A DNA stretch of 64,000 bases, taken from positions 1-64,000 of the forward strand of contig DATAXD010000020.1 in the NCBI GenBank assembly GCA_036266835.1, given 5' to 3'. Every line of letters starts with the position of its first letter. Positions within the stretch are counted from its first letter, which is position 1. A program made the translations under genes and the position numbers. Positions 1 through 7,967 of this stretch are shown one piece after another. Below the pieces are notes generated by a model. That model worked only from the letters and a program-made list of their open reading frames with translations. It made no database searches and was not told where the DNA came from. Source of the stretch: Galbitalea sp036266835 (lineage in GTDB: Bacteria > Actinomycetota > Actinomycetes > Actinomycetales > Microbacteriaceae).

Positions 1-232
1 CGATGTAGTTCGTCCCGTACAGCGCACTGAGCGGATCCACCAAGATCGCTATGAGGATGAGAAGAATGACGACAATGCCCGCCGCCATCGCCACCTTGTT
101 CCGGCGCAGACGGCGCCAGGCGATTGACCACAGCGATCGTCCTACGATCGACGGCCGGTTGAACTGACTCGCCGACGGCTGAGGGTTCGCACTTTCGGCG
201 ACGAGCTCGAGTTCCCCAGCCTGAAGAGTCAT
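1..232 (-). CDS. Oligopeptide/dipeptide ABC transporter permease, OppC/DppC type (3' part beyond window)
   Basis: Only the first 77 codons are inside the window. They show a cytoplasmic N-terminus of about 45 residues, a basic stretch (W-R-R-L-R-R-N-K) and one hydrophobic helix, the usual start of an OppC/DppC inner-membrane permease. The ATG at 230-232 is preceded by an AGAGGTG-like ribosome site. A complete OppC gene lies at 3043-4176, so this is a second permease belonging to a separate transporter whose other genes would lie to the left. The family is fairly sure; the substrate is unknown. Confidence 0.7.
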   Translation of the reverse strand, partial: MTLQAGELELVAESANPQPSASQFNRPSIVGRSLWSIAWRRLRRNKVAMAAGIVVILLILIAILVDPLSALYGTNYI

Positions 233-548
233 TGTCTGGGCACCTCTTCTTCGATTGCTCGAGTCGGGGCTCGTGTGAGCCTGGGGGTTGCGCTTCGTCG
301 CGCCAAAATCGCTTTCGGTGTCCGCCCGATAGGTAATCAGATGAACGCCGGTTATTGAACTCTAGACACGCGTCGCCATACACACAAACGCGCGACCGAT
401 AAGTTATTACTTAGATATAGAAACTGCGGATAATTGCTTGAGACGGCGGTTTCGCGCTCGAAATTCGCATGATTCACAATTATTTTGCGGCGAATGATCG
501 AATCGTGAGCGTCGATCCTATGAAATTCCCCGAAGGGAATTGACCGGT
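233..548. other. Intergenic region with low-GC block, probable promoter of the left-hand permease unit
   Basis: About 316 bases hold no convincing gene. The part from 360 to 520 is clearly richer in A and T than the surroundings. It lies upstream of the permease gene that runs off the left edge, so its promoter is probably here, but I could not fix a -35/-10 pair. The right end carries the hairpin at 524-541. Confidence 0.4.
524..541 (-). terminator. UUCG-loop hairpin after the fused ABC ATPase gene
   Basis: AATTCCC and GGGAATT form a perfect 7-bp stem. Read on the minus strand the loop is TTCG closed by C-G, the very stable UUCG tetraloop type, and it is followed by TTTCAT. It begins 7 bases past the stop of the ATPase gene, so it probably ends or protects that transcript. 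Confidence 0.6.
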
Positions 549-2270
549 TCAGCGCCCTCTCGCGCTGGCGCGAACCTCCCTGCGCTCGCGTTGCGCCGCC
601 GGGTCCGGGATTGGCACGGCGGCGATCAGGGACTTGGTGTAGGCGTCCTTCGGGCTGCGCAGGATCTGGTCCCGACTGCCGACTTCGACCAGCTTGCCCT
701 TGTACATGACCGCGATCCTGTGCACCAGGACATCGACGACCGCGAGGTCGTGGCTGACGAACAGACACGCGAACTGCAACTTCTTCTGAAGTTCCTGGAG
801 CAGGTCGAGGAACCGTGCCTGAACTGAGACGTCCAGGGCACTCGTGGGCTCATCCGCGACAAACAGCGATGGGCTGAGGGCAAGTGCGCGTGCGATGCCG
901 ACGCGCTGCCTCTGACCTCCGGAGAGCTCGTGCGGGTAGCGGTTGCGGAAGGCGCGAGGCAGCTCGACCTGGTCGAGGAGGCGCTCCACCTGTCGCTCGA
1001 GCTCGGCGCCTTTGGCGACCTTGGCGAGATAGAGGGGTTCTCCGATGCACTGACCGATCGGGAAGCGCGGGTTAAGCGAGGACCCGGGGTCCTGGAAGAC
1101 GATGCCGATGTGCTTGCGGATCTCCCGCATCTGTTTCGGCGTCGCATCCGCGAGGTCCATGCCGTTGACCGTGAGCGAACCCTCGACCACGGGTAGGAGG
1201 CCTACGGCCGCGCGCCCAATCGTCGTCTTGCCCGATCCGGATTCGCCGACCAGGCCGACCACCTCGCCGGGGAAGATATCGAGCGACACGTCGTCCACTG
1301 CCCGGAAAGCGGGAACCCGGCCGATTTTGGGGTACTCGATGGACACGTGCTTGAGTGAGAGCACCGGCTCGGCGTGGGTGGCCTCAGCCTTCTTTAGTGC
1401 CGCAGTGACGACGGCTTCGCCTTCACCGAGACGCGGAACCGCCGCGAGCAACTCCTTGGTGTACGGCTGGGTCGGATGATCGAACAGTTGCTGGATCGGA
1501 GCCGCCTCAACGATCAGGCCGTCCTTCATGACGATGATCTTGTCGGCGAGGTCGGCGACGACTCCCATGTCGTGGGTGATGAGCACGATCGCGCTGTTCA
1601 GCCGCTTGCGCAGGCTCCGCATGAGGTCGAGGATTTCCGCCTGCACCGTGACGTCGAGGGCGGTCGTCGGCTCGTCCGCAATCAGCAGGACGGGGTCGCA
1701 CGAGATCGCCATGGCGATCATCGCGCGCTGTCGCTGGCCGCCGGAGAACTGATGAGGGTATTTGTTGAAAGCGATTTCCGGATCCGGTATTTCGACCATG
1801 GTGAGGAGTTCGATTGCCCGCGCCTTCGCCTCATCGGGCGACATGTTCATATGCAGTCGCAGAACCTCGACGATCTGGAACCCGATCGTGTACACCGGGT
1901 TGAGGGCCGTCATCGGCTCCTGGAAAATGACCGCGACATCGCGTCCGCGTACCATCCGCAGCTGTCGATCGCTGAGGGTCGTGATCTCGCGTCCTTTGAG
2001 CCTGATGCTTCCGTGGACCCGCGAGTTAGACGGAAGAAGTCCCAGCAGCGCCATCGAGCTTGAGCTCTTGCCAGACCCTGACTCGCCGACGATGGCGAGC
2101 ACCTCGCCGGGGTGAACGTCGTAGTTCATGCCGATGGCGGCGGGATACCACGTGCCGTCCACCCAGAAGTCGACGCCGAGGTCGTGGACTTCAAGAATCG
2201 GACTGCCAGGGGATGGCTGGGTCGCGGATTGTCGCGGCGTTGATCGTGCCGGAGGCTGTGCCGGTGTCAT
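549..2270 (-). CDS. Fused dipeptide/oligopeptide ABC transporter ATPase (OppD-OppF in one chain)
   Basis: This 573-residue protein holds two complete ABC ATPase domains and would power an oligopeptide importer at the inner face of the membrane. The first domain has Walker A GESGSGKSS near residue 62, signature FSGGQRQR and Walker B LLIADEPTTALD. The second has GESGSGKTT near residue 350, LSGGQRQR and LFVADEPTSALD. In many bacteria these are separate OppD and OppF genes; fusions are common in actinobacteria. It belongs with the permeases at 3043-5726 and the binding protein at 5895-7667, but an opposite-strand gene separates it from them, so it may have its own promoter. The ATG overlaps the stop of a tiny repeat-derived reading frame (2267-2371). 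Confidence 0.93.
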   Translation of the reverse strand: MTPAQPPARSTPRQSATQPSPGSPILEVHDLGVDFWVDGTWYPAAIGMNYDVHPGEVLAIVGESGSGKSSSSMALLGLLPSNSRVHGSIRLKGREITTLSDRQLRMVRGRDVAVIFQEPMTALNPVYTIGFQIVEVLRLHMNMSPDEAKARAIELLTMVEIPDPEIAFNKYPHQFSGGQRQRAMIAMAISCDPVLLIADEPTTALDVTVQAEILDLMRSLRKRLNSAIVLITHDMGVVADLADKIIVMKDGLIVEAAPIQQLFDHPTQPYTKELLAAVPRLGEGEAVVTAALKKAEATHAEPVLSLKHVSIEYPKIGRVPAFRAVDDVSLDIFPGEVVGLVGESGSGKTTIGRAAVGLLPVVEGSLTVNGMDLADATPKQMREIRKHIGIVFQDPGSSLNPRFPIGQCIGEPLYLAKVAKGAELERQVERLLDQVELPRAFRNRYPHELSGGQRQRVGIARALALSPSLFVADEPTSALDVSVQARFLDLLQELQKKLQFACLFVSHDLAVVDVLVHRIAVMYKGKLVEVGSRDQILRSPKDAYTKSLIAAVPIPDPAAQRERREVRASARGR

Positions 2271-2371
2271 TTGGTACGTTCTTTCGTCTCTGCGAGCACA
2301 GCTTTATCTGCGAGCACGGCTTTATCTGCGAGCGCCGCTTTATCTGCGAGCGCCTCTTTATCTGCGAGCAT
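2267..2371 (-). CDS. Possible 34-residue leader peptide made of hexapeptide repeats
   Basis: An open frame starts at ATG 2369-2371 and ends with TGA 2267-2269, overlapping the ATG of the ABC ATPase by 4 bases (ATGA). The product is almost wholly repeats of L-A-D-K plus two variable residues (EA, AA, AV, AV) and then a basic tail. The frame is a direct product of the 18-bp DNA repeat, so it may be accidental, but the differences between units are conservative in this frame and radical in the opposite one. No good ribosome site is visible. Function unknown. Confidence 0.3.
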   Translation of the reverse strand: MLADKEALADKAALADKAVLADKAVLAETKERTK

Positions 2372-2374
2372 TGG
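2289..2374. repeat. 18-bp tandem repeat, four full units plus one partial
   Basis: Four consecutive 18-bp units begin at 2303, 2321, 2339 and 2357. Each starts TTTATCTGCGAGC and ends in five variable bases; a partial fifth copy precedes them at 2289-2302. The array fills the space between the divergent starts of the ABC ATPase (2270) and the PH-like membrane protein (2378). It could be a set of regulator-binding sites, a slippage-prone switch or a coding repeat. Confidence 0.9.
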
Positions 2375-2377
2375 GGT

Positions 2378-3034
2378 GTGACCGACGCCTATAACAAACC
2401 GCTGCGCGTGACCCAGGACTCCACGACGCTCCGGTCGCGTTTCGGTATCGTGCTGGTCGTCATCGTGTGGCTGATCCTCGGCTCGGCGTTCGTCTCGATG
2501 ATCGTCGGACAGCAGTGGCTGCAGATCGCTCGCTACGCGCCGCTGTTCGCATTGATCGGCTACGTGCTGTGGATCCTGCTGTGGTCCCCCAGCGTGACGA
2601 TCGCGCCATCCGGTGTGACCATCCGCAACCTCCTGCGGTCGCACGCGGTCAGCTGGCCGGCAATCCAGCGGATCGACACCCGCTTCGCGCTCACCCTTTA
2701 CACGGCCGCCGGGAAGATCCCGGCCTGGTCGGCGCCCGCGCCCAGCCGCTTCGCGGCCCTGCGTGCCTCGCGCACGGACATCGGCAGATCCCTGCCGGAA
2801 TCGACCTACCTCGCCGGTTCGATTCGTCCAGGAGATATTCCGCAGTCGGATTCGGGTCTCGCCGCCCTCTACGTGCGCCGCTATTGGGAGCAGCTGCGTG
2901 ATGCCGGCTACCTCAACTCGGGCGTAGTCGAAGGCACCGGCGTCGTTACGACGTGGCTGCTGCAAGTGTCGCTGATCCTGTTCGGTCTGCTGCTGCTGAC
3001 GCTGGCTGCCTTCGCGCTGGTTCCGCCGAGCTAG
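2378..3034 (+). CDS. Small membrane protein with PH-like (bPH/YdbS-type) architecture
   Basis: The 218-residue product has two hydrophobic helices near residues 22-40 and 45-65, then a soluble part with the S-V-T-I-A-P-S-G-V-T-I pattern of bacterial PH-like domains, and a last hydrophobic helix at the C-terminus. Such proteins are usually of unknown function. I chose GTG 2378 because the frame upstream is only repeat sequence, but the ribosome site is poor. The gene lies on the opposite strand inside an otherwise minus-strand oligopeptide transporter cluster, its 3' end 8 bases from the end of the OppC gene. Confidence 0.65.
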   Translation: MTDAYNKPLRVTQDSTTLRSRFGIVLVVIVWLILGSAFVSMIVGQQWLQIARYAPLFALIGYVLWILLWSPSVTIAPSGVTIRNLLRSHAVSWPAIQRIDTRFALTLYTAAGKIPAWSAPAPSRFAALRASRTDIGRSLPESTYLAGSIRPGDIPQSDSGLAALYVRRYWEQLRDAGYLNSGVVEGTGVVTTWLLQVSLILFGLLLLTLAAFALVPPS

Positions 3035-3042
3035 CGCGGCCG

Positions 3043-4176
3043 TCATCGGCCGGCCACCTTCTGGCGGGCTGCGGCGGCGGACCGCCTCGCGGCCTTGTTC
3101 AGCGCGCGCTTCTGGCGTGGATCGAACGCGTCGCGCAGGCCATCGCCGATGAAGTTGACGGTGAGAGCGATCGCGACGACGAACAGCGCCGGCGAGAAGA
3201 ACAGCCAGGGCCGGGTGTCGAACGCGTTCTCGTACTGGAAAATGATCGAGCCCAGCGAGACATCCGGTGGCTGCACGCCGAAACCAAGGAAGCCGAGGGC
3301 GGCCTCGGTGAGAATCGTCGCGGCCATGAGCAGCGTGGTGTTGACGAGGATGACCCCGACCGCGTTGGGCAGGATGTGCACGAACATGATGCGTCCGTTC
3401 GATGCCCCGGCGACCCTGGCCGCATCCACGAACTCCCGCTCGCGGAGTCCGAGGACCTCTGCACGCACGAGACGCGCGAGCTGCGGCCACGACGCCAGGG
3501 CGAGCACGATCGCCAGCACGAACGATCCGTTCGCGTTGTAGGTGCGTGCGAGTGTCGCCGTCAGCACGATTAGCGGGATGATCAAAACGACGTCGGTAAG
3601 ACGCATGAGCACCGAGTCGACCCAGCCGCGGAAGAATCCGGCGACGGACCCGATGACGACGCCGACGACCGTCGAAATGATTCCCACCACGAAGACGATC
3701 ATCAGGGACTGCTGGGAACCGCGCATCACTTCGGCGAACATGTCGCGACCGAGCGAATCCTGCCCGAACGGGTGATCACCCCAACGGATGCCGGCACCGC
3801 CGAGCCACTTCGGGATGAGGCTCAGAGTGGGCTGTCCGCCGTTGGAGATGTTGGCGAGGTCGGTCCAGGTCCACTTCCACCAGCCGTGCACCTTAAGGCC
3901 CAGCAGGTCGAGTCCCTCAGACGACAGGGCGAGGATGACGATGATCACGATCACCGTGAGCGAAATCATCGCGCCGCGGTGGCGCAGGAAACGCCGTGCG
4001 ACTATGGAGCCCTGGGATCGTCCTTCCACTTCGTGGAGTTCGATGGCGTTCTCAGCGCGCTCGGTGCCACCGACGGGAATCGGCACCTCGGGGTCGCCGA
4101 GCATCGGCTCGGAGTCCGACGGATCCTCATCGATGGATGATCCGCCGTGCGAGGTGGGAGGGATCAGGTTACTCAT
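3043..4176 (-). CDS. Oligopeptide ABC transporter permease, OppC/DppC type
   Basis: This 377-residue inner-membrane permease has a long charged N-terminus of about 75 residues, then about six hydrophobic helices. The cytoplasmic EAA loop that contacts the ATPase is visible (A-A-R-V-A-G-A-S followed by I-L-P-N-A). It pairs with the OppB protein encoded just upstream; the two reading frames overlap by 4 bases, which points to coupled translation. It is longer than typical OppC (about 300) because of the N-terminal extension. Confidence 0.93.
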   Translation of the reverse strand: MSNLIPPTSHGGSSIDEDPSDSEPMLGDPEVPIPVGGTERAENAIELHEVEGRSQGSIVARRFLRHRGAMISLTVIVIIVILALSSEGLDLLGLKVHGWWKWTWTDLANISNGGQPTLSLIPKWLGGAGIRWGDHPFGQDSLGRDMFAEVMRGSQQSLMIVFVVGIISTVVGVVIGSVAGFFRGWVDSVLMRLTDVVLIIPLIVLTATLARTYNANGSFVLAIVLALASWPQLARLVRAEVLGLREREFVDAARVAGASNGRIMFVHILPNAVGVILVNTTLLMAATILTEAALGFLGFGVQPPDVSLGSIIFQYENAFDTRPWLFFSPALFVVAIALTVNFIGDGLRDAFDPRQKRALNKAARRSAAAARQKVAGR

Positions 4177-5726
4177 ACTGTCACCCGAATTCGTGGGTCA
4201 AGAACCGAATACATGAGGTCGGCGACGATGTTGAAAATGACAATTAGCAGCCCGGTAACGACGAAGTACCCCATCAGCACGTTCACGTCGGTCTGATTGA
4301 GTGCCGTATTGAACAACACACCCATGCCCGACCAGGCGAACACCGTCTCCGTGATGATCGCACCGCCGACCAGGCCGCCGATGTCGAAAGCAACGATGGT
4401 CGTCAACGGGATGAGTGAGTTGCGGAACGCGTGCCGCATGACGACCGTGCGCTCATTGAGGCCCTTCGCCCTCGCCGTCCTGATGTAGTCCTGGTTGAGG
4501 ACGTCCAGCAGGTTGGCGCGCGAGTAGCGGCTGTAGCCGGCGAGCGAGATCAGCATGAGCGAAAGCGTCGGCAGGAGCAGATGGGTATAACTGTCGAGCC
4601 CCTGAATCCAGAAACTGGTGCTGTACGACGAGAGGTTCGGCGTGGCCGAGCCGACGGTGGCGATCGGTCGATTGTTCACGATGTCGGCCGAATAGATCTG
4701 GAAGTCCTGCATGAAGCGGTCCACCAGCAGAAGTCCGCTCGAGAGCAGGGCGGTGATCCCGCCGGTCCGAGCGGAGAGTCCGCGGTCCGGTCCTCCGTAC
4801 AGGATTCCCACCACCGCGCCGACGCCGATTGCCAGCACGCCGAGACCGAGTACGTACCAGATGTTGAACTGGACGACGTGGAACAGGCCCCCCTGTCCAT
4901 TCAGCGGGTAGTAGAGGGCCGTACCGATTGCGGCAACCGTGAGCGCCGTGTACAGGGAGCGACGATTCTCGATGCCGGTCGTGAGAACGACGACCAGCAA
5001 CCCGAGACCTACCGACAGCACCAGCACGACACCGATCCCGAGGCCGGGGTTATCGAGCCAGTGTGTGGCGGAGATGTAGAACAGCGCCCCGAACGTCACG
5101 ACGGTGGCGATACCGAAAATCATCCAGCGGCGACGCGCCTCGCCGCCGAGAATCCCCATCCAGATGAGACCCGATAAGAGGGCTATGAGAGCGATCAGCC
5201 AGGGAGGGATCGTCGGATCTTGTAAGAAGTTGTTGTACGCGATGCCGACGTAGGCCTTCAGGATCACCGCGACGAAGAATGATGGGAGAGAAAAAAACAG
5301 GAACGCCATGAACGTGACGGTGTAGTCATAGCCGCTGTACTGGCGAAGGGCCGAGGTGATGCCGATGAGCACGCCGAACACGATGGCGAGCACGAAGCTC
5401 GCGATGAGCAGCTGGACCGTCACCGAGACCGCAGACGCGAGCATCTGGGTGACTGGCTGGCCGGTGAGCGACTGCCCGAGATCCAGCTGGCCCCAGAGTC
5501 CCTGGATCACACCCCAGAGCCAGAAAAAGTAGCGAATCGGGATCGGAACGTTCAGGTGCAGTAGCAGGATCTTGGCGTGTATCTGCTCTTCCTTGTTGCG
5601 GGCGGTACTGGTGCGCAGCTGGGCCAGCGGATCGCCCGAGCTCGCGGAGAGAACGTAGACGAGAAAGGACGCCGCGAGGAGAACGAGGATCGAGATGATG
5701 ATCCTGCGGGTCAGGAAGGTCAGCAT
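4173..5726 (-). CDS. Oligopeptide ABC transporter permease, OppB/DppB type, with large insertion
   Basis: The N-terminus (L-T-F-L-T-R-R-I-I-I-S-I-L-V) and the C-terminal EAA loop (T-A-R-A-K-G-L-N) are those of OppB, the second membrane subunit of the peptide importer. At 517 residues it is about 200 longer than usual. The extra part, roughly residues 175-365, is hydrophobic and seems to add several membrane helices between the conserved halves. It lies between the binding-protein gene and the OppC gene, and a strong hairpin in the 168-base gap to the binding-protein gene may lower its expression relative to that gene. Confidence 0.9.
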   Translation of the reverse strand: MLTFLTRRIIISILVLLAASFLVYVLSASSGDPLAQLRTSTARNKEEQIHAKILLLHLNVPIPIRYFFWLWGVIQGLWGQLDLGQSLTGQPVTQMLASAVSVTVQLLIASFVLAIVFGVLIGITSALRQYSGYDYTVTFMAFLFFSLPSFFVAVILKAYVGIAYNNFLQDPTIPPWLIALIALLSGLIWMGILGGEARRRWMIFGIATVVTFGALFYISATHWLDNPGLGIGVVLVLSVGLGLLVVVLTTGIENRRSLYTALTVAAIGTALYYPLNGQGGLFHVVQFNIWYVLGLGVLAIGVGAVVGILYGGPDRGLSARTGGITALLSSGLLLVDRFMQDFQIYSADIVNNRPIATVGSATPNLSSYSTSFWIQGLDSYTHLLLPTLSLMLISLAGYSRYSRANLLDVLNQDYIRTARAKGLNERTVVMRHAFRNSLIPLTTIVAFDIGGLVGGAIITETVFAWSGMGVLFNTALNQTDVNVLMGYFVVTGLLIVIFNIVADLMYSVLDPRIRVTV

Positions 5727-5818
5727 CTTCCGAACTCCATTGTTCGGTGCAGCTGGGAAGTCGTGGGGTAGATCATGGTGTTCTTTCTTCGAGGGATCGA
5801 TCGAAACATCCTCGTAAA

Positions 5819-5851
5819 GGTGCCGGGAACGATTGTCTCGTTCCCGGCACC
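5819..5851 (-). terminator. Perfect 14-bp hairpin between binding-protein and permease genes
   Basis: GGTGCCGGGAACGA (5819-5832) pairs with TCGTTCCCGGCACC (5838-5851) around a 5-base loop. No long T run follows on either strand. Hairpins in this place in ABC operons often stabilise the upstream mRNA or end part of the transcripts, so the binding protein is made in excess over the membrane parts. Confidence 0.65.
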
Positions 5852-5894
5852 CTCGAGTTGAAGTAGCAGAAGTTCGGCTGAGCCGACTACGTGC

Positions 5895-7667
5895 TTACTT
5901 CTGCTTCTTGATCGTCCAGTCGAAGAAGTTCCAGAACACGTTCGGCGCGAGAGGCGCGTCAACCACGTGCTGGATGTTGTTCGAGTAGGCCGTTACATCG
6001 GGGAACTGGAACAGCGGCACACCGTAGGCATCTGCCCAGGCCTGCTTGTCCACGTCACCGAGCAACTTCACCTGGTCGGTCGTGTTGTAGTCCGTCTGCA
6101 ACTTGTTGTAGTCGGAGTCAACCGTCGAGTTGGAGTATCCGTTGAAGTTGTTACCTCCACCGGTCTGCCACTGCGACTGGCCGCTGGTAACGGCGAGCGA
6201 CGTGTACTGCCATGCGAAGAGAATCGCGTCGTAGCTCTTGTTACCGAGCAGGCTCGGCCAGTTGTCGTTGCCCTCGTCGATCACCTTGAATCCGGCCTGC
6301 GCTTCCGAGGCCTGGATCAGGGCGAATTCCTGAGCGCGGCGAGTGTTCGACTTGCCGTAGAGGAACTTGACGCTGACCGGCGCCGTGACACCCGCCTGAG
6401 CAAGCGCGGCCTTTGCGGCTGCGATGTTCACGCTGGCGTACTGCGACGAACCGTTGGTGGCGACCGAAGCCGAGTAGCCCGCAGCGCCCGGAAGCAGCGT
6501 GAGCGAGTTGTCCAGCTGCTCGTTCGGCGCAATCGGGTTGATGAGCTTCGTCACGATCTCCTGGCGCGGCAGTGCGTCAAGGAACGCCTGGCGAACCAGG
6601 AGAGCCTTGGATGCGTCTCCACCGTAGGTGGCCGGGTCGAACGGGCCGCCGTTGTTGAACGTCAGGTCAACATGCTCGTACGTCGACGTTGGCGTCGTGG
6701 TGGTCGTTACCCCCGACAGCGCCTTCAGCGCCGCTGTGGTGTCGGCGTCCGCCTGACCCTCGATAACACTTACCTCACCGTTCTGCAGCGCCTGGACCTG
6801 AGCGGTCGGGTCCTGGATCACGCGGAACGTGAACTTCGCGATGTGTGGAAGCGGGCCCCAGGTGTATGCCTTGTTCGGGACGAGGCTGATCGACGCGTTC
6901 TTCGTGATGTTCGAGACGATGTACGGTCCGTCCGACAGGATGAGGCTCTTGTCGGAAGGCGTGCTCGTCATGTCGAACGCGGTGGACCAGACCTTAGCGA
7001 TCTTCGTCAGCGCGGCGGTGTCGTTGGTCTTGACCGCCTTGATGAGGTCCTTGTCCGCGGTCGCGGCCTTCTTAACACTCGGGAAGGCGTGGTCGTAGAC
7101 GACGTGAGCCGGAAGACCGCTCGGGAGAGCGTTCACCCAGTCAACGAACGGCTTTGAGTAGACCATCGTCATGCTCTGGCCGTCGGCCGAGATGGTCGGC
7201 GTCTTCGTTACGAGGTCGAGACCACTGCCGGCATCGGCGGAAGTGAAGTTGACGCCCTTGGGGTCGTTGTACTTCGAGATGCTGGAGACCCAGCTCAGCA
7301 GGAGGTCTGCCGCCGTCACGGGAGCGCCATCGGACCACTTGACGCCCGGGTTGATCGTGTACTTCACGGTCAGCGGTGACTTCTTGACCAACGTCTCGGT
7401 ACCGAACTTGGTGTCGTTCACCAGTTTCGGGGTTGCGTCGTAGTAGTTGAACCACTGGGTGGTCAGGTACAGGATGTTCTGGTTGTACGTCGAGTTCCCC
7501 GTTGCCGAGTTCCCGTTGTACGAGGTGAACCCGGAGTTTTGGGCGACCGTGATCGAGGTGCCCTTGACGATCTCGGATTGATCACCCGATCCCGCCGAGC
7601 ATCCGGAGAGTGCGAGAGCGCCGGCAGCAACCACTGCTGCGACGATCCCGATTCGCTTGAGTTTCAA
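5895..7667 (-). CDS. Extracellular peptide-binding lipoprotein of an oligopeptide ABC transporter (SBP family 5)
   Basis: The 590-residue protein opens with a lipoprotein signal: basic M-K-L-K-R, a hydrophobic stretch and the lipobox L-S-G-C, then a serine/glycine linker. The body has the family 5 pattern (Y-T-I-N-P-G-V-K-W-S-D-G-A-P-V-T-A-A-D) of OppA/DppA proteins. It would capture peptides or similar ligands outside the membrane for the permeases downstream. The start is TTG 7665-7667 preceded by a near-perfect AGGAGGA ribosome site. It is first in its transcription unit, with a recognisable promoter upstream. Confidence 0.93.
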   Translation of the reverse strand: MKLKRIGIVAAVVAAGALALSGCSAGSGDQSEIVKGTSITVAQNSGFTSYNGNSATGNSTYNQNILYLTTQWFNYYDATPKLVNDTKFGTETLVKKSPLTVKYTINPGVKWSDGAPVTAADLLLSWVSSISKYNDPKGVNFTSADAGSGLDLVTKTPTISADGQSMTMVYSKPFVDWVNALPSGLPAHVVYDHAFPSVKKAATADKDLIKAVKTNDTAALTKIAKVWSTAFDMTSTPSDKSLILSDGPYIVSNITKNASISLVPNKAYTWGPLPHIAKFTFRVIQDPTAQVQALQNGEVSVIEGQADADTTAALKALSGVTTTTTPTSTYEHVDLTFNNGGPFDPATYGGDASKALLVRQAFLDALPRQEIVTKLINPIAPNEQLDNSLTLLPGAAGYSASVATNGSSQYASVNIAAAKAALAQAGVTAPVSVKFLYGKSNTRRAQEFALIQASEAQAGFKVIDEGNDNWPSLLGNKSYDAILFAWQYTSLAVTSGQSQWQTGGGNNFNGYSNSTVDSDYNKLQTDYNTTDQVKLLGDVDKQAWADAYGVPLFQFPDVTAYSNNIQHVVDAPLAPNVFWNFFDWTIKKQK

Positions 7668-7736
7668 TTTTCCTCCTGTGCAAGATGCGCAAATGGCACG
7701 GCGATTCCTAGCGCCGAGCCACGCTTATTAAGAGCC

Positions 7737-7765
7737 ACCCTAGAACGGGTGACAACCTTCGACAA
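7737..7765 (-). promoter_or_regulatory. Probable sigma-A promoter of the peptide transporter unit
   Basis: Read on the minus strand, TTGTCG (7765-7760) and TAGGGT (7742-7737) are 17 bases apart, a good match to the actinobacterial TTGACN/TANNNT consensus. The 5' leader to the TTG start would be about 60 bases. Confidence 0.55.
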
Positions 7766-7779
7766 ACAGTATTGGGAAA

Positions 7780-7797
7780 CGTTACACATTGGTAACG
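7780..7797. promoter_or_regulatory. Operator-like dyad CGTTAC-N6-GTAACG
   Basis: A perfect 6-bp inverted repeat with a 6-base spacer lies 15 bases upstream of the proposed -35 box of the peptide transporter promoter. The position suits an activator or a repressor; the protein that binds it is unknown. Confidence 0.4.
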
Positions 7798-7967
7798 CGC
7801 ATTCGCGATCTTTGCGCTGCATGCAACAAAAGATCAGTCGGGGTTCACGGATCACAAGAATCGAGCGTCGAGCGGTGGACGAGTGCGGCATACCCGCGCG
7901 AAGCGCGGCGTAGCATGAAAACCGTGCAACGGAAAGAGCGGGGCAAACAACGGATTCCGTTGTCCGG

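Larger units (their letters stand above)
7668..7967. other. Divergent promoter region between peptide-binding protein and CPBP protease
   Basis: The 300 bases hold no convincing gene. They carry the promoter for the leftward transporter unit (7737-7765) and a dyad just upstream of it (7780-7797). The right half is presumably the promoter of the rightward protease gene, but I found no clear boxes there. Confidence 0.5.

Noticed and set aside
2289..2374. Repeat arrays here and at 13981-14057 as CRISPR
   Set aside because: Units are directly adjacent with no unique spacers, and there is no cas gene in the window.
5967..7157. 396-residue plus-strand open frame
   Set aside because: It is antisense to the peptide-binding protein, is arginine/valine-rich nonsense and has no family features or ribosome site.
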